The position numbers and the translations under genes are program-made. From Rhodoferax sp. (GTDB taxonomy: Bacteria; Pseudomonadota; Gammaproteobacteria; Burkholderiales; Burkholderiaceae_C): a DNA stretch of 32,418 nt. Location: the NCBI RefSeq assembly GCF_030646845.1, contig NZ_JAUSLE010000039.1, positions 1-32,418 of the forward strand. The letters are read 5' to 3'. Positions 24,267-32,418 of the stretch are shown here, piece after piece. Under the pieces are notes generated by a model. That model saw nothing but the letters and a program-made list of their open reading frames with translations, made no database searches and was not told the origin of the DNA. Within the stretch, counting starts at the first letter, position 1, and each line of letters opens with the position of its first letter.

Positions 24267-25961
24267 ATGACCAACCAGGAAATTCTGGCCCAGTACGGCC
24301 CCCGTGAAGCGATGGAGTACGACGTCGTCGTTGTCGGGGGCGGTCCGGGTGGTTTGGCCACGGCCATCCGTCTCAAGCAACTGGCTGCTGCAAGAGGCAA
24401 GGACATCTCGGTGGTGGTGCTGGAGAAGGGCTCCGAGCCTGGTGCCCACATTCTGTCCGGTGCCATCATGGACCCCATCGCCATCACCGAGCTGTTCCCC
24501 GACTGGAAAGCCATGGGCGCACCGCTCAACCAGCCGGTGACCGATGACGCCATGGTGTTTCTCGGTGAGAAATCCGGCTTTCGCACCCCCAACTTTTTTC
24601 TGCCGCAGTGCTTCCAGAACCACGGTAACTACATCGTCAGTCTGGGTGCGGTGACACGCTGGATGGCGCAACAGGCTGAGAATCTGGACGTGGAGATTTT
24701 CCCCGGCTTCGCAGCCGCTGAGGTTCTCTACAACGACGACGGTTCAGTCAAGGGCGTGGCTACCGGCAACCTGGGCGTCGGCAAGGACGGCGTGCCGGGC
24801 GAGAACTTTCAGATCGGCATGGAGTTGCATGGCAGATACACGATTTTTGCCGAGGGATCGCGCGGCCACCTGGGCAAGCAACTGATTGCCAAATACCAGC
24901 TCGACGAGGGTTGCGACCCACAAACTTACGCACTGGGCATCAAGGAGTTGTGGGAGATCGACCCGGCCCGCCATCAGCCCGGCTTTGTCCTGCACACCGC
25001 CGGCTGGCCGATGGACAGCGCCACCTACGGCGGCGCGTTTCTGTACCACATGGAAGACAACAAGATCGCCCTGGGCTTCATCACCGGGCTGGACTACGCC
25101 AATCCTCATCTCAGCCCGTTCGAGGAATTCCAGCGGTGGAAAACGCATCCCAACATCCGCTATTACCTGGAAGGCCAGGAGCAGGGCCTCAAGCCCGCCA
25201 AGCGCCTGGGCTACGGCGCGCGCGCCATCACCGCGGGTGGCCTGATGTCGCTGCCCAAGACCGTGTTTCCCGGTGGCGCGCTGGTGGGCTGCGACGCCGG
25301 CTATCTGAATGTGAGCCGCATCAAGGGCAGCCACGCTGCCATCAAGACCGGCATGCTGGCGGCCGAGGCCGCCTATGACGCCGTCACCGCCGGTCGCCAG
25401 CACGATGAGTTGAACGCTTACCCCGAGGCATTCGAGAAGAGCTGGCTGTATACCGAGCTGAACAAGTCGCGCAACTTCAAGGCCTGGTTCAAAAAGGGCT
25501 TGACGGTGGGCACCCTGATGAACGGCATTGAGCAGTTTGTCCTGAAGGGCAACATCCCGTGGACCCTGCGTCGCGACAAACCGGATCATGCCTGCCTGAA
25601 GCCCGCGGCCGAATGCCAACCCATCGTCTACCCCAAGCCGGACGGTAAGCTCACCTTTGACCGCCTGAGCAGCGTGTTCATCAGCAACACCAACCACGAA
25701 GAGCAGCAGCCCGCGCATCTGACGCTGAAGGACGCATCGGTGCCGGTCGCGATCAATCTGGCAAAGTATGCCGGCCCCGAGGCACGCTACTGCCCGGCCG
25801 GGGTCTATGAGTTCGTCAAGAACGAAGACAACACCGACCGCCTGCAGATCAACGCCCAGAACTGCGTGCACTGCAAAACCTGCGACATCAAGGACCCGAC
25901 CCAGAACATCGTGTGGGTGACGCCTGAGGGTGGCGGCGGGCCCAATTACGCGGGCATGTGA
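24267..25961 (+). CDS. electron transfer flavoprotein-ubiquinone oxidoreductase
   Basis: This membrane-associated enzyme takes electrons from reduced ETF (loaded by acyl-CoA dehydrogenases) and passes them to ubiquinone. The 564-residue protein has the FAD motif VVVGGGPGGLATAIRL (21-36), the ETF-QO segment SGAIMDPIAITELFP, the quinone-side region TAGWPMDSATYGGAFLYHME, and four cysteines for a [4Fe-4S] cluster (Cys509 in CPAGVYEF; Cys533, 536, 539 in CVHCKTCDIKDP). The length is normal. The ATG at 24267 is used; no strong ribosome-binding site is visible because the upstream gap is the interspersed repeat. Its presence with an acyl-CoA dehydrogenase supports an oxidation pathway. Confidence 0.95.
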   Translation: MTNQEILAQYGPREAMEYDVVVVGGGPGGLATAIRLKQLAAARGKDISVVVLEKGSEPGAHILSGAIMDPIAITELFPDWKAMGAPLNQPVTDDAMVFLGEKSGFRTPNFFLPQCFQNHGNYIVSLGAVTRWMAQQAENLDVEIFPGFAAAEVLYNDDGSVKGVATGNLGVGKDGVPGENFQIGMELHGRYTIFAEGSRGHLGKQLIAKYQLDEGCDPQTYALGIKELWEIDPARHQPGFVLHTAGWPMDSATYGGAFLYHMEDNKIALGFITGLDYANPHLSPFEEFQRWKTHPNIRYYLEGQEQGLKPAKRLGYGARAITAGGLMSLPKTVFPGGALVGCDAGYLNVSRIKGSHAAIKTGMLAAEAAYDAVTAGRQHDELNAYPEAFEKSWLYTELNKSRNFKAWFKKGLTVGTLMNGIEQFVLKGNIPWTLRRDKPDHACLKPAAECQPIVYPKPDGKLTFDRLSSVFISNTNHEEQQPAHLTLKDASVPVAINLAKYAGPEARYCPAGVYEFVKNEDNTDRLQINAQNCVHCKTCDIKDPTQNIVWVTPEGGGGPNYAGM

Positions 25962-26009
25962 GGCCAGGGCAAATTGTTCAAAACCAACTAGAACCAACGA
26001 GACAACCAT

Positions 26010-26486
26010 ATGAACGACCTGAACGGCCACGACATTGAAGACCTGCGCGTGGGCATGAGCGCCACATTCTCCAAAACCATCACAGAAGCTGACATCGTGT
26101 TGTTTGCCGGCGTGTCGGGCGACTCCAATGCGATCCACATCAATGAAGAGTACGCCGCCACGACACCGTTCAAGGGCCGCATTGCCCACGGCATGTTGTC
26201 TGCCAGCGTGATTTCAGCGGCGGTCGCGAACCGTTTGCCTGGCCCCGGTGCCATCTACCTCAACCAGCAGCTGAATTTTCTGGCTCCGGTGCGCCCCGGC
26301 GACACCGTGCACGCGACAGTCAAGGTGCGCGAAGTCGTCGCGGACCGTGGCCGTGTGGTGCTGGAGACCACTTGCCGCGTCAAGGGCGTCATGGTCATTG
26401 ACGGTGAAGCGTTGGTCAAGGTGGATTCGTCTGCCCGGCGTGCCGCCAAAGCCGCAGCGCAGTCCGCGGCCCCTGCTATTGCCTGA
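26010..26486 (+). CDS. MaoC-family (R)-specific enoyl-CoA hydratase
   Basis: The 158-residue protein is a single hot-dog hydratase of the PhaJ/MaoC kind, adding water to a 2-enoyl-CoA. The catalytic Asp38 and His43 lie in GVSGDSNAIHINEEYA, followed by FKGRIAHGMLSASVISAAVA and LNQQLNFLAPVRPGDTVHA. The length suits the single-domain family; the Ala/Arg-rich tail after about residue 140 is extra. It lies 48 bp after the ETF-QO gene and 31 bp before the acyl-CoA dehydrogenase, whose enoyl-CoA product it could hydrate. Confidence 0.9.
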   Translation: MNDLNGHDIEDLRVGMSATFSKTITEADIVLFAGVSGDSNAIHINEEYAATTPFKGRIAHGMLSASVISAAVANRLPGPGAIYLNQQLNFLAPVRPGDTVHATVKVREVVADRGRVVLETTCRVKGVMVIDGEALVKVDSSARRAAKAAAQSAAPAIA

Positions 26487-26517
26487 GCCCCCACATTTAT
26501 TACATCGAAAGCGCACC

Positions 26518-28299
26518 ATGAGCTACCAAGCCCCCCTGAAAGACATGTTGTTTGTGATGCAGGAGCTCGCAGGCCTGTCCAAGGTCAGCGCCCAACCCGG
26601 CTTTGAAGACTACGACCTGGACACCGCGCAGGCGGTCCTGGAAGAGTCAGCGAAGTTCTGCGAGGGCGTCGTGGCGCCGTTGAACTGGGAAGGCGACCAA
26701 CATCCCAGCAGCTGGAAAGACGGCGTCGTCACCACCACCCCCGGCTTCAAGGAAGCGTTCACCCAGTTTGCCGAGGGCGGCTGGCAAGGCGTGATCCACC
26801 CCACCGAATTTGGTGGGCAGGGATTCCCCAAATTGATCGCAACACCTTGCGCCGAGATGCTGCACGCTGCCAATATGTCGTTCGCGTTGTGCCCCATGCT
26901 GACCGACGGCGCCATTGAAGCGCTGCTCACCGCTGCCAGCGATGAGCTCAAGCAGAAGTTCGCCCACAAACTCATCAGCGGTCAATGGACCGGCACCATG
27001 AACCTGACCGAGCCGCAGGCGGGCTCAGACCTGGCCGCAGTGCGCTCGCGTGCTGAACCGCAAACTGACGGCACCTACAAGGTATTCGGCACCAAGATCT
27101 TCATCACTTACGGTGAACACGATATGGCTGAGAACATCGTCCATCTGGTGCTGGCCCGTGTGCCCGGTGCGCCGGAGGGCGTCAAGGGTATCTCGCTGTT
27201 TGTGGTGCCCAAATTCATTGTTAACGACGATGGCAGCCTCGGTGCGCGCAATGATGCCTGGTGCGTCTCCATTGAGCACAAGCTAGGCATCAAGGCCAGC
27301 CCGACGGCGGTGCTGCAGTTTGGCGACCACGGTGGCGCGGAGGGTTATCTTGTGGGGGACGAAAACCGCGGACTGGAATACATGTTCATCATGATGAACG
27401 CCGCCCGCTTTGCCGTGGGCATGCAGGGCATTGCCATTGCAGACCGTGCCTACCAAAAAGCCGTGCGCTTTGCCCATGAGCGCACCCAGAGTCGCGACTT
27501 GGCCGGATCGACAGGCCCTGTGGCCATCATCAACCACCCTGACGTCAAACGCATGCTGTTGAACATGCGAGCCCACACCGAGGGCGCGCGCGCTTTGGCC
27601 TACGTGGCCGCCGCGGCCAGCGACGCGGCTCACCACGCCACTGACGAAGCCGTCAAGGCACACAACCAGGCCGTCTACGAATATCTCGTCCCCGTGGTCA
27701 AAGGGTTTTCCACTGAAATGTCCATCGACATGGCCAGTCTGGGCGTGCAGATCCACGGTGGCATGGGCTTCATTGAAGAGACCGGCGCCGCCCAGCACTG
27801 GCGCGATGCCCGCATCCTGACCATTTACGAAGGTACTACGGCCATCCAGGCCAACGACATCGTGGGTCGCAAGACCCTGCGCGACAAGGGTGCCGTGGCC
27901 AAAGCGCTGTGCGCCCAGATCGCCATCACCGAACAAGACCTGGCCGCGCATGGTGACGATGACTGCACCGCCATGCTCAATGCGCTTCGCGACGGACGGC
28001 TGGCGCTTGAAGACGCCATTGACTACATTTTGGCCAAGGGCAAGAGCGACCCCAAAGCCGTCTATGCCGGCGCGGTCACTTACCTCAAGCTGGCAGGCGT
28101 GGTGCTGTCTGGCTGGCAAATGGGCCGGGCCATGATGATCGCCCTCGACAAGATGGACAGCGACCCCAAGTTCTTTCACGCCAAGCTGATCACCGCCCGC
28201 TTCTATGCCGAATCGGTGTTGACCCAGGCGGCAGGCCTGGCCCAAAGCATACGGTTGACCGGACCGACCATCAACCGCATGTCAGCCGAGATGTTCTGA
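26518..28299 (+). CDS. large acyl-CoA dehydrogenase (DmdC-like)
   Basis: This FAD enzyme oxidises an acyl-CoA to the 2-enoyl-CoA and gives electrons to ETF. At 593 residues it belongs to the long subgroup with an extra N-terminal segment (MSYQAPLKDMLFVMQELAGL) and a C-terminal domain after the core, the same layout as 3-methylmercaptopropionyl-CoA dehydrogenase DmdC and its many paralogues. MNLTEPQAGSDLAAVRSRAE is the FAD/substrate region, and the likely catalytic Glu438 lies in IYEGTTAIQANDIVG. It is the last gene of the operon and converges on ispF with 24 bp between stops. The actual substrate is unknown. Confidence 0.93.
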   Translation: MSYQAPLKDMLFVMQELAGLSKVSAQPGFEDYDLDTAQAVLEESAKFCEGVVAPLNWEGDQHPSSWKDGVVTTTPGFKEAFTQFAEGGWQGVIHPTEFGGQGFPKLIATPCAEMLHAANMSFALCPMLTDGAIEALLTAASDELKQKFAHKLISGQWTGTMNLTEPQAGSDLAAVRSRAEPQTDGTYKVFGTKIFITYGEHDMAENIVHLVLARVPGAPEGVKGISLFVVPKFIVNDDGSLGARNDAWCVSIEHKLGIKASPTAVLQFGDHGGAEGYLVGDENRGLEYMFIMMNAARFAVGMQGIAIADRAYQKAVRFAHERTQSRDLAGSTGPVAIINHPDVKRMLLNMRAHTEGARALAYVAAAASDAAHHATDEAVKAHNQAVYEYLVPVVKGFSTEMSIDMASLGVQIHGGMGFIEETGAAQHWRDARILTIYEGTTAIQANDIVGRKTLRDKGAVAKALCAQIAITEQDLAAHGDDDCTAMLNALRDGRLALEDAIDYILAKGKSDPKAVYAGAVTYLKLAGVVLSGWQMGRAMMIALDKMDSDPKFFHAKLITARFYAESVLTQAAGLAQSIRLTGPTINRMSAEMF

Positions 28300-28323
28300 A
28301 GGCCGATAGGTCAAATAGTTTTT

Positions 28324-28815
28324 TCAAGACTTGTCGCTGGGTTGGAACAGCAAGGCCACAGCCCGTGCTTCCATCGCCTGGCCCTGCCCGACTGGCCCCA
28401 TCTTTTCTGCCGTCTTGGCCTTGACGTTGACCTGATCCACCTTTACCGCCAGCGCCTGGGCGATCTGGGCGCGCATGGCTGCAATGTGCGGCATCAATTT
28501 GGGCGCCTGCGCGATCACGGTGCTGTCGACATTGCCGATCTCAAAGCCTTTTTCGCGCACGCGGCGAGCCGCCTCGGTCAACAGCACCATCGAGTCTGCG
28601 CCCTTGAAATGCGCATCGGTGTCGGGGAAATGCGTGCCGATATCGCCCAGCGCGGCGGCGCCCAGCAAGGCGTCGGTGATGGCGTGCAGGAGGACATCGG
28701 CGTCCGAGTGACCAAGCAAACCGAGGTGAAAAGGAATCTCCACGCCACCGATGATGAGCTTTCGCCCAGCCACCAAGGCATGCACATCCCAGCCCTCGCC
28801 TATTCTGAAATTCAT
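28324..28815 (-). CDS. ispF: 2-C-methyl-D-erythritol 2,4-cyclodiphosphate synthase
   Basis: IspF cyclises CDP-methylerythritol 2-phosphate, releasing CMP, in the MEP route to isoprenoids. The 163-residue protein has zinc ligands Asp10 and His12 (GEGWDVHAL) and His44 ([20 protein letters not shown]), plus [10 protein letters not shown] and the [16 protein letters not shown] motif for cytidine binding. It works as a trimer in the cytoplasm. The start is one base after the ispD stop, so translation is probably coupled to ispD. Confidence 0.96.
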   Translation of the reverse strand: MNFRIGEGWDVHALVAGRKLIIGGVEIPFHLGLLGHSDADVLLHAITDALLGAAALGDIGTHFPDTDAHFKGADSMVLLTEAARRVREKGFEIGNVDSTVIAQAPKLMPHIAAMRAQIAQALAVKVDQVNVKAKTAEKMGPVGQGQAMEARAVALLFQPSDKS

Positions 28816-28816
28816 G

Positions 28817-29530
28817 TCATTCGCCTTTCAAGCGCGCGTTCAGTATCGCTTCAGCCAGCGCAAAATCCTCGGGGTAGGTGACCTTGAAGTTCTGCGCGCT
28901 ACCCGGCACCAGCAGGGGATGCAAACCCATGGCCTCCATGGCGCTGGATTCGTCGGTCACCTTGTCGCCAGCCTGCTGCAGTGCGTCCCGTAGCATGCCA
29001 ATTCGAAACATCTGGGGCGTCTGGGCCAGCCACTTGTCACTGCGGTCAAGGGTTGCTGCCACCCGACCCTCGACTTCACTTTTCAGGGTATCGGGCAGTT
29101 TGTGGGCCAGCAGACCCCCGACAACGTCCGCCGCACAGGCATCGATCAGGCCGTCAATTTGTCCGGACGTGACCAGACAACGTGCCGCGTCGTGCACCAG
29201 GACCCAGTCATGCGGGTTGGCACCTTGCTCCAGCAAGAACTTCAAACCATTAAAAACACTGCCAGCCCTCGTAGAACCTCCGCAGTTAGCTATCAAATGC
29301 GTAGCAACCCGGGAGTCGAAGAAATCGTCATCCACAGCGACAACGACGGCGGTATTGGCGATTCTGGCTACAGCGGCAAAGGCTGCCAGGGTGTGCATCA
29401 CCATGGGCTGGCCCGCCAGCGGCTGGTATTGTTTGGGCCCAGCAGACCCGGCGCGCGATCCGGTGCCTGCACAGGGAATCAGGGCCCAAAAACGGGGATT
29501 GGAGGGGGAATTGATTTTGTAGTCGGTCAT
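28817..29530 (-). CDS. ispD: 2-C-methyl-D-erythritol 4-phosphate cytidylyltransferase
   Basis: IspD joins CTP and methylerythritol 4-phosphate in the MEP pathway. The 237-residue protein has the nucleotide-binding loop [21 protein letters not shown] (19-39), [28 protein letters not shown] and [13 protein letters not shown] at the end. The ATG at 29530 is chosen because GGAG stands nine bases upstream and the length then fits the family; a longer frame to 29578 is non-coding in character. Residues 76-93 are encoded by sequence that matches the interspersed repeat family, in frame. The gene is divergent from mfd. Confidence 0.94.
   Translation of the reverse strand: MTDYKINSPSNPRFWALIPCAGTGSRAGSAGPKQYQPLAGQPMVMHTLAAFAAVARIANTAVVVAVDDDFFDSRVATHLIANCGGSTRAGSVFNGLKFLLEQGANPHDWVLVHDAARCLVTSGQIDGLIDACAADVVGGLLAHKLPDTLKSEVEGRVAATLDRSDKWLAQTPQMFRIGMLRDALQQAGDKVTDESSAMEAMGLHPLLVPGSAQNFKVTYPEDFALAEAILNARLKGE
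29252..29305 (-). repeat. interspersed repeat within ispD
   Basis: On the minus strand this 54-base segment starts GCTACGCATTTGATAGCT, then 18 bases, then AGGGCT and a final T5. The block spacing is identical to the copies at 14849 and 24208, and it matches copy 14849 at 33 of 54 positions without gaps. It is an exact multiple of three and codes for IspD residues 76-93 ([18 protein letters not shown]). Part of the match could be coincidence, because GGSTRAGS corresponds to a conserved IspD motif. Confidence 0.5.
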
Positions 29531-29569
29531 GGGTTTGGCCTCCATTCTAAAATCCAGGCTGCAAGCGCT

Positions 29570-29607
29570 ACAAAACACCCCCCGCCTTTTCCGCGGGGGT
29601 GTTTTGT
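29570..29607. terminator. strong hairpin between ispD and mfd
   Basis: ACAAAACACCCCC (29570-29582) and GGGGGTGTTTTGT (29595-29607) form a perfect 13-bp stem with a short pyrimidine-rich loop (two more pairs are possible with a bulge). On the plus strand T-rich sequence follows (ATTTGTGTTTTT). It has the look of an intrinsic terminator reading toward mfd, yet both neighbouring genes are transcribed away from it. Confidence 0.65.
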
Positions 29608-29648
29608 ATTTGTGTTTTTGAACTCAACGAGTGGTCTTCTAGCGATTC

Positions 29649-32418
29649 ATGGATTTACCCAAACTGCACCCGGGCAAACGCTACACCCTGCCCCGACCCG
29701 TGGGCTCGGCCGATGCCCTGCTGCTCGCCCAGTTGGGCCTGCGCGAGAAGGGCGACCACAGGCTGACGGCCATCGTCACCGCCGACGCCACTGATGCCCA
29801 GCGCCTGCTGGACGAAATGGCTTTTTTTGCACCTGACCTGCGCTGCGTGCTGTTCCCGGACTGGGAAACCCTGCCCTACGACTCGTTCTCGCCACATCAG
29901 GACCTGATCAGCGAACGGCTGGCGACGCTTTGGCGCATCAGCCAGCGCGACAAGGAGACCGGCGCCGACGTGGTGATCGTGCCTGCCACCACCGCCCTGT
30001 ACCGGCTGGCCCCGCCGGCTTTTCTGGCGGGCTACACCTTTCACTACAAGGTCAAGCAAAAGCTGGACGAAGCCCGGCTCAAGGCCCAGTTGACCCTGGC
30101 CGGTTACAGCCACGTCAGCCAGGTGGTCAGCCCCGGCGAATACGCGGTGCGTGGCGGGCTGATTGATCTCTTTCCCATGGGCAGCGCCGTGCCTTACCGC
30201 GTCGATTTGTTTGACGACGAGATCGACAGCATCCGCACCTTTGACCCTGACAGCCAGCGCAGCCTGTACCCCGTGCCCGAGGTGCGACTGCTGCCGGGTA
30301 GAGAGTTCCCGATGGACGACGAGGCCCGTGCGCGCTTTCGCAACCGCTGGCGTGAACTGCTGGAAGGCGACCCGACCAAGAGCCGCATCTACAAAGACAT
30401 AGGCAATGGCGTCGCCACCGCCGGCATTGAGTACTACCTGCCGCTGTTCTTTGACGAAACGGCCACCGTGTTTGACTACCTGGGGCCGGATGCCACGGTG
30501 GTACTGCATGGCGACCTGGAGCCGGCCTTCCAGCATTTCTGGCAGGACACCAAAGAGCGCTACCGGCTGGTGCAAGGCGACCCCGAGCGCCCCGCTCTGC
30601 CACCCGAGGCCCTGTTTCTGGGCACCGAGCAGTTTTATGCGCGGGTCAATCAGCATCCGCAGCTGGCCATCAAGGCGTCCGCCGGCCAAACCAGCGATTA
30701 CGTGGAAATCGGCACGCTGCCGCCGCTCACCGTGGTGCGGGGTGCCGACGATCCGCTGGCGCGCCTGAAAGAACACATTCGCCAGACGAAGCAGCGTGTG
30801 CTGGTGCTGGCGGAAAGCGAAGGCCGCAAGACCAGCCTGCTGGATTTCCTGCACGCTAGCCACCTGAGTCCGCCTTCGTTTGATTCGCTCGCAGAGTTCC
30901 AAAGCAGTACCGAGACTATCGGCATTGCCACCTCTTCCCTGAACACGGGCTTCGCCTGGCTGGAAGATGGCATCGATTTCGTCACCGAGACCGAACTCTT
31001 TGCCGCCGGCCCCACCACGCGCCGGCGCAAGAAGCAGGAGCAGGTCAGCGATGTCGAGGCGCTCATCAAGGACCTGAGCGAGCTCAATGTGGGCGACCCC
31101 GTCGTCCATTCGATGCATGGCATTGGCCGCTACCGGGGGTTGATCAACCTCGATCTGGGCAACAAACTGGCCAACGGCGAACCCGAAATGCAGGAATTCC
31201 TGCACCTGGAATATGCCGACAAGGCCACGCTGTATGTGCCCGTGAGCCAGCTGCAGCTGATCAGCCGCTACACCGGCGTCAGCGCCGACGAAGCGCCGCT
31301 GCACCGCCTGGGCTCCGGCCAGTGGGAGAAGGCCAAGCGCAAGGCGGCCGAGCAGGTGCGTGACTCGGCGGCCGAGCTGCTCAACATCTACGCCCGACGC
31401 GCCGCCCGTGAAGGCCATGCGTTCCGCTACTCCCCGGCTGACTACGAAGTCTTCGCCAACGACTTCGGTTTTGAGGAAACGGCTGACCAGAGCGCCGCCA
31501 TTCACGCCGTGATTCAGGACATGATCAGCCCGCGCCCGATGGACCGGCTGATCTGCGGTGACGTGGGCTTTGGCAAGACCGAAGTGGCTTTGCGCGCGGC
31601 CTTCATCGCCATCACCGGCGGCAAGCAGGTGGCTTTTCTGGCACCCACCACGCTGCTGGCCGAGCAGCACTACCAGACGCTGGTGGACCGCTTTGGCAAG
31701 TGGCCGGTGAAGGTGGCAGAAATGAGCCGCTTTCGCTCCGCGAAGGAAATCACCGCCGCCATGAAGGGCATTGCCGACGGCACCATTGACATTGTGGTCG
31801 GCACCCACAAGCTGCTGAGCAAAGACACCCACTTCAAAAATCTGGGCCTGCTCATCATCGACGAAGAACACCGCTTTGGTGTGCGCCACAAGGAGCAGAT
31901 GAAAGCCCTGCGCGCCGAGGTTGATGTGCTCACGCTCACCGCGACACCCATTCCGCGCACGCTGGGCATGGCACTCGAGGGCCTGCGCGATTTGAGCGTG
32001 ATCGCCACGGCGCCGCAGCGCCGCCTGGCCATCAAGACTTTTGTCCGTACCGAGGGCCACGGCGTGATTCGCGAGGCGGTGCTGCGCGAACTCAAACGCG
32101 GCGGGCAGGTTTACTTTTTGCACAACGAGGTGGAAACGATCGAGAACCGCCGCGCCATGCTGGAAGAACTGCTGCCCGAAGCCCGCATTGCCGTCGCCCA
32201 CGGCCAGATGCCCGAGCGCCAGCTGGAGAGCGTGATGCGCGACTTTGTGGCGCAGCGCTTCAACCTGCTGCTGTGCTCCACCATCATCGAGACCGGTATT
32301 GACGTGCCGACCGCCAACACCATCGTCATGAGCCGGGCCGACAAGTTCGGCCTGGCTCAATTGCACCAGCTGCGCGGACGGGTCGGACGCAGTCACCACC
32401 AAGCCTATGCGTACCTGA
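29649..32418 (+). CDS. mfd: transcription-repair coupling factor Mfd, 3' end outside the window
   Basis: Mfd removes RNA polymerase stalled at DNA lesions and recruits UvrA. The frame from the ATG at 29649 (MDLPKLHPGKRYTLPRPVGS) is open to the window end, giving 923 of about 1150 residues. Visible parts: the UvrB-like N-terminal module (FPDWETLPYDSFSPHQDLIS, SPGEYAVRGGLIDLFP), the RNA-polymerase-interacting domain (DPVVHSMHGIGRYRGL), and the RecG-like translocase with Walker A GDVGFGKTE (about residue 637), IIDEEHRFGVRHKEQMK, LTATPIPRTLGMAL and motif VI QLHQLRGRVGRSHH at the edge. The C-terminal UvrA-regulating domain is not in view. No strong ribosome-binding site precedes the ATG. Confidence 0.95.
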   Translation, partial: MDLPKLHPGKRYTLPRPVGSADALLLAQLGLREKGDHRLTAIVTADATDAQRLLDEMAFFAPDLRCVLFPDWETLPYDSFSPHQDLISERLATLWRISQRDKETGADVVIVPATTALYRLAPPAFLAGYTFHYKVKQKLDEARLKAQLTLAGYSHVSQVVSPGEYAVRGGLIDLFPMGSAVPYRVDLFDDEIDSIRTFDPDSQRSLYPVPEVRLLPGREFPMDDEARARFRNRWRELLEGDPTKSRIYKDIGNGVATAGIEYYLPLFFDETATVFDYLGPDATVVLHGDLEPAFQHFWQDTKERYRLVQGDPERPALPPEALFLGTEQFYARVNQHPQLAIKASAGQTSDYVEIGTLPPLTVVRGADDPLARLKEHIRQTKQRVLVLAESEGRKTSLLDFLHASHLSPPSFDSLAEFQSSTETIGIATSSLNTGFAWLEDGIDFVTETELFAAGPTTRRRKKQEQVSDVEALIKDLSELNVGDPVVHSMHGIGRYRGLINLDLGNKLANGEPEMQEFLHLEYADKATLYVPVSQLQLISRYTGVSADEAPLHRLGSGQWEKAKRKAAEQVRDSAAELLNIYARRAAREGHAFRYSPADYEVFANDFGFEETADQSAAIHAVIQDMISPRPMDRLICGDVGFGKTEVALRAAFIAITGGKQVAFLAPTTLLAEQHYQTLVDRFGKWPVKVAEMSRFRSAKEITAAMKGIADGTIDIVVGTHKLLSKDTHFKNLGLLIIDEEHRFGVRHKEQMKALRAEVDVLTLTATPIPRTLGMALEGLRDLSVIATAPQRRLAIKTFVRTEGHGVIREAVLRELKRGGQVYFLHNEVETIENRRAMLEELLPEARIAVAHGQMPERQLESVMRDFVAQRFNLLLCSTIIETGIDVPTANTIVMSRADKFGLAQLHQLRGRVGRSHHQAYAYL

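Noticed and set aside
24744..26189. A 481-residue minus-strand open frame
   Set aside because: It is antisense to the ETF-ubiquinone oxidoreductase and MaoC genes and has no recognisable domain.
29655..32402. A 915-residue open frame on the minus strand
   Set aside because: It is the exact antisense of mfd, whose plus-strand frame has all expected helicase motifs. Long antisense frames are common in GC-rich genes, and the translation (rich in His, Gln, Gly, Val) matches no protein pattern.

Overview
The window looks like chromosome from a betaproteobacterium of the Comamonadaceae (Rhodoferax/Polaromonas-like). The evidence is the GC-rich coding style, the pobR/pobA pair, ispF-ispD divergent from mfd, a branched-chain-type ABC transporter operon full of acyl-CoA genes, and a short interspersed repeat of a kind I associate with this family. 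No rRNA, tRNA or CRISPR array was found.

Bases 1 to about 7.2 kb are an accessory, partly decayed region. It starts inside an IS21-family element (istB plus its right end). A 123-bp scrap of another gene follows, then an IS3-family transposase that has lost its 5' part and carries a frameshift. Next come a TonB-like gene with an unusual C-terminal extension, a fragment of an XRE-type antitoxin, and a tyrosine integrase without its catalytic domain. The rest is small genes of unknown function: a 119/72-residue pair, a broken HAF-repeat exported protein, a 101-residue protein with a basic tail, and two convergent small zinc-ribbon proteins. A RskA-like anti-sigma domain without its sigma-binding part marks the return to ordinary chromosome.

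From 7.9 to 11.7 kb are housekeeping-type genes: VF530, a ribbon-helix-helix protein, a DJ-1/PfpI protein, a nitronate monooxygenase-like flavoprotein with a C-terminal cysteine cluster, and a DnaQ-type exonuclease. From 11.8 to 14.9 kb lies the 4-hydroxybenzoate module: pobR (IclR family) divergent from pobA, with two 16-bp direct repeats between them, then a short family III CoA-transferase.

From 14.9 to 28.3 kb is the metabolic core. A translationally coupled hybrid PAS histidine kinase and OmpR-type regulator face away from a long operon: acyl-CoA synthetase, livG, livF, substrate-binding protein, livH, livM, ETF-ubiquinone oxidoreductase, MaoC hydratase and a large acyl-CoA dehydrogenase. 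Together these could import a carboxylic acid, activate it to a CoA ester, oxidise and hydrate it, and pass the electrons to ubiquinone. The substrate is not known; an aromatic or phenylalkanoic acid feeding the nearby pobA is a reasonable guess.

The end holds ispF and ispD (isoprenoid synthesis), a strong hairpin, and most of mfd, which runs off the window. I see no clear new defence or mobile system. The most interesting structure is a repeat family of about 54 bp with fixed internal spacing, found at gene borders and apparently in frame inside ispD.
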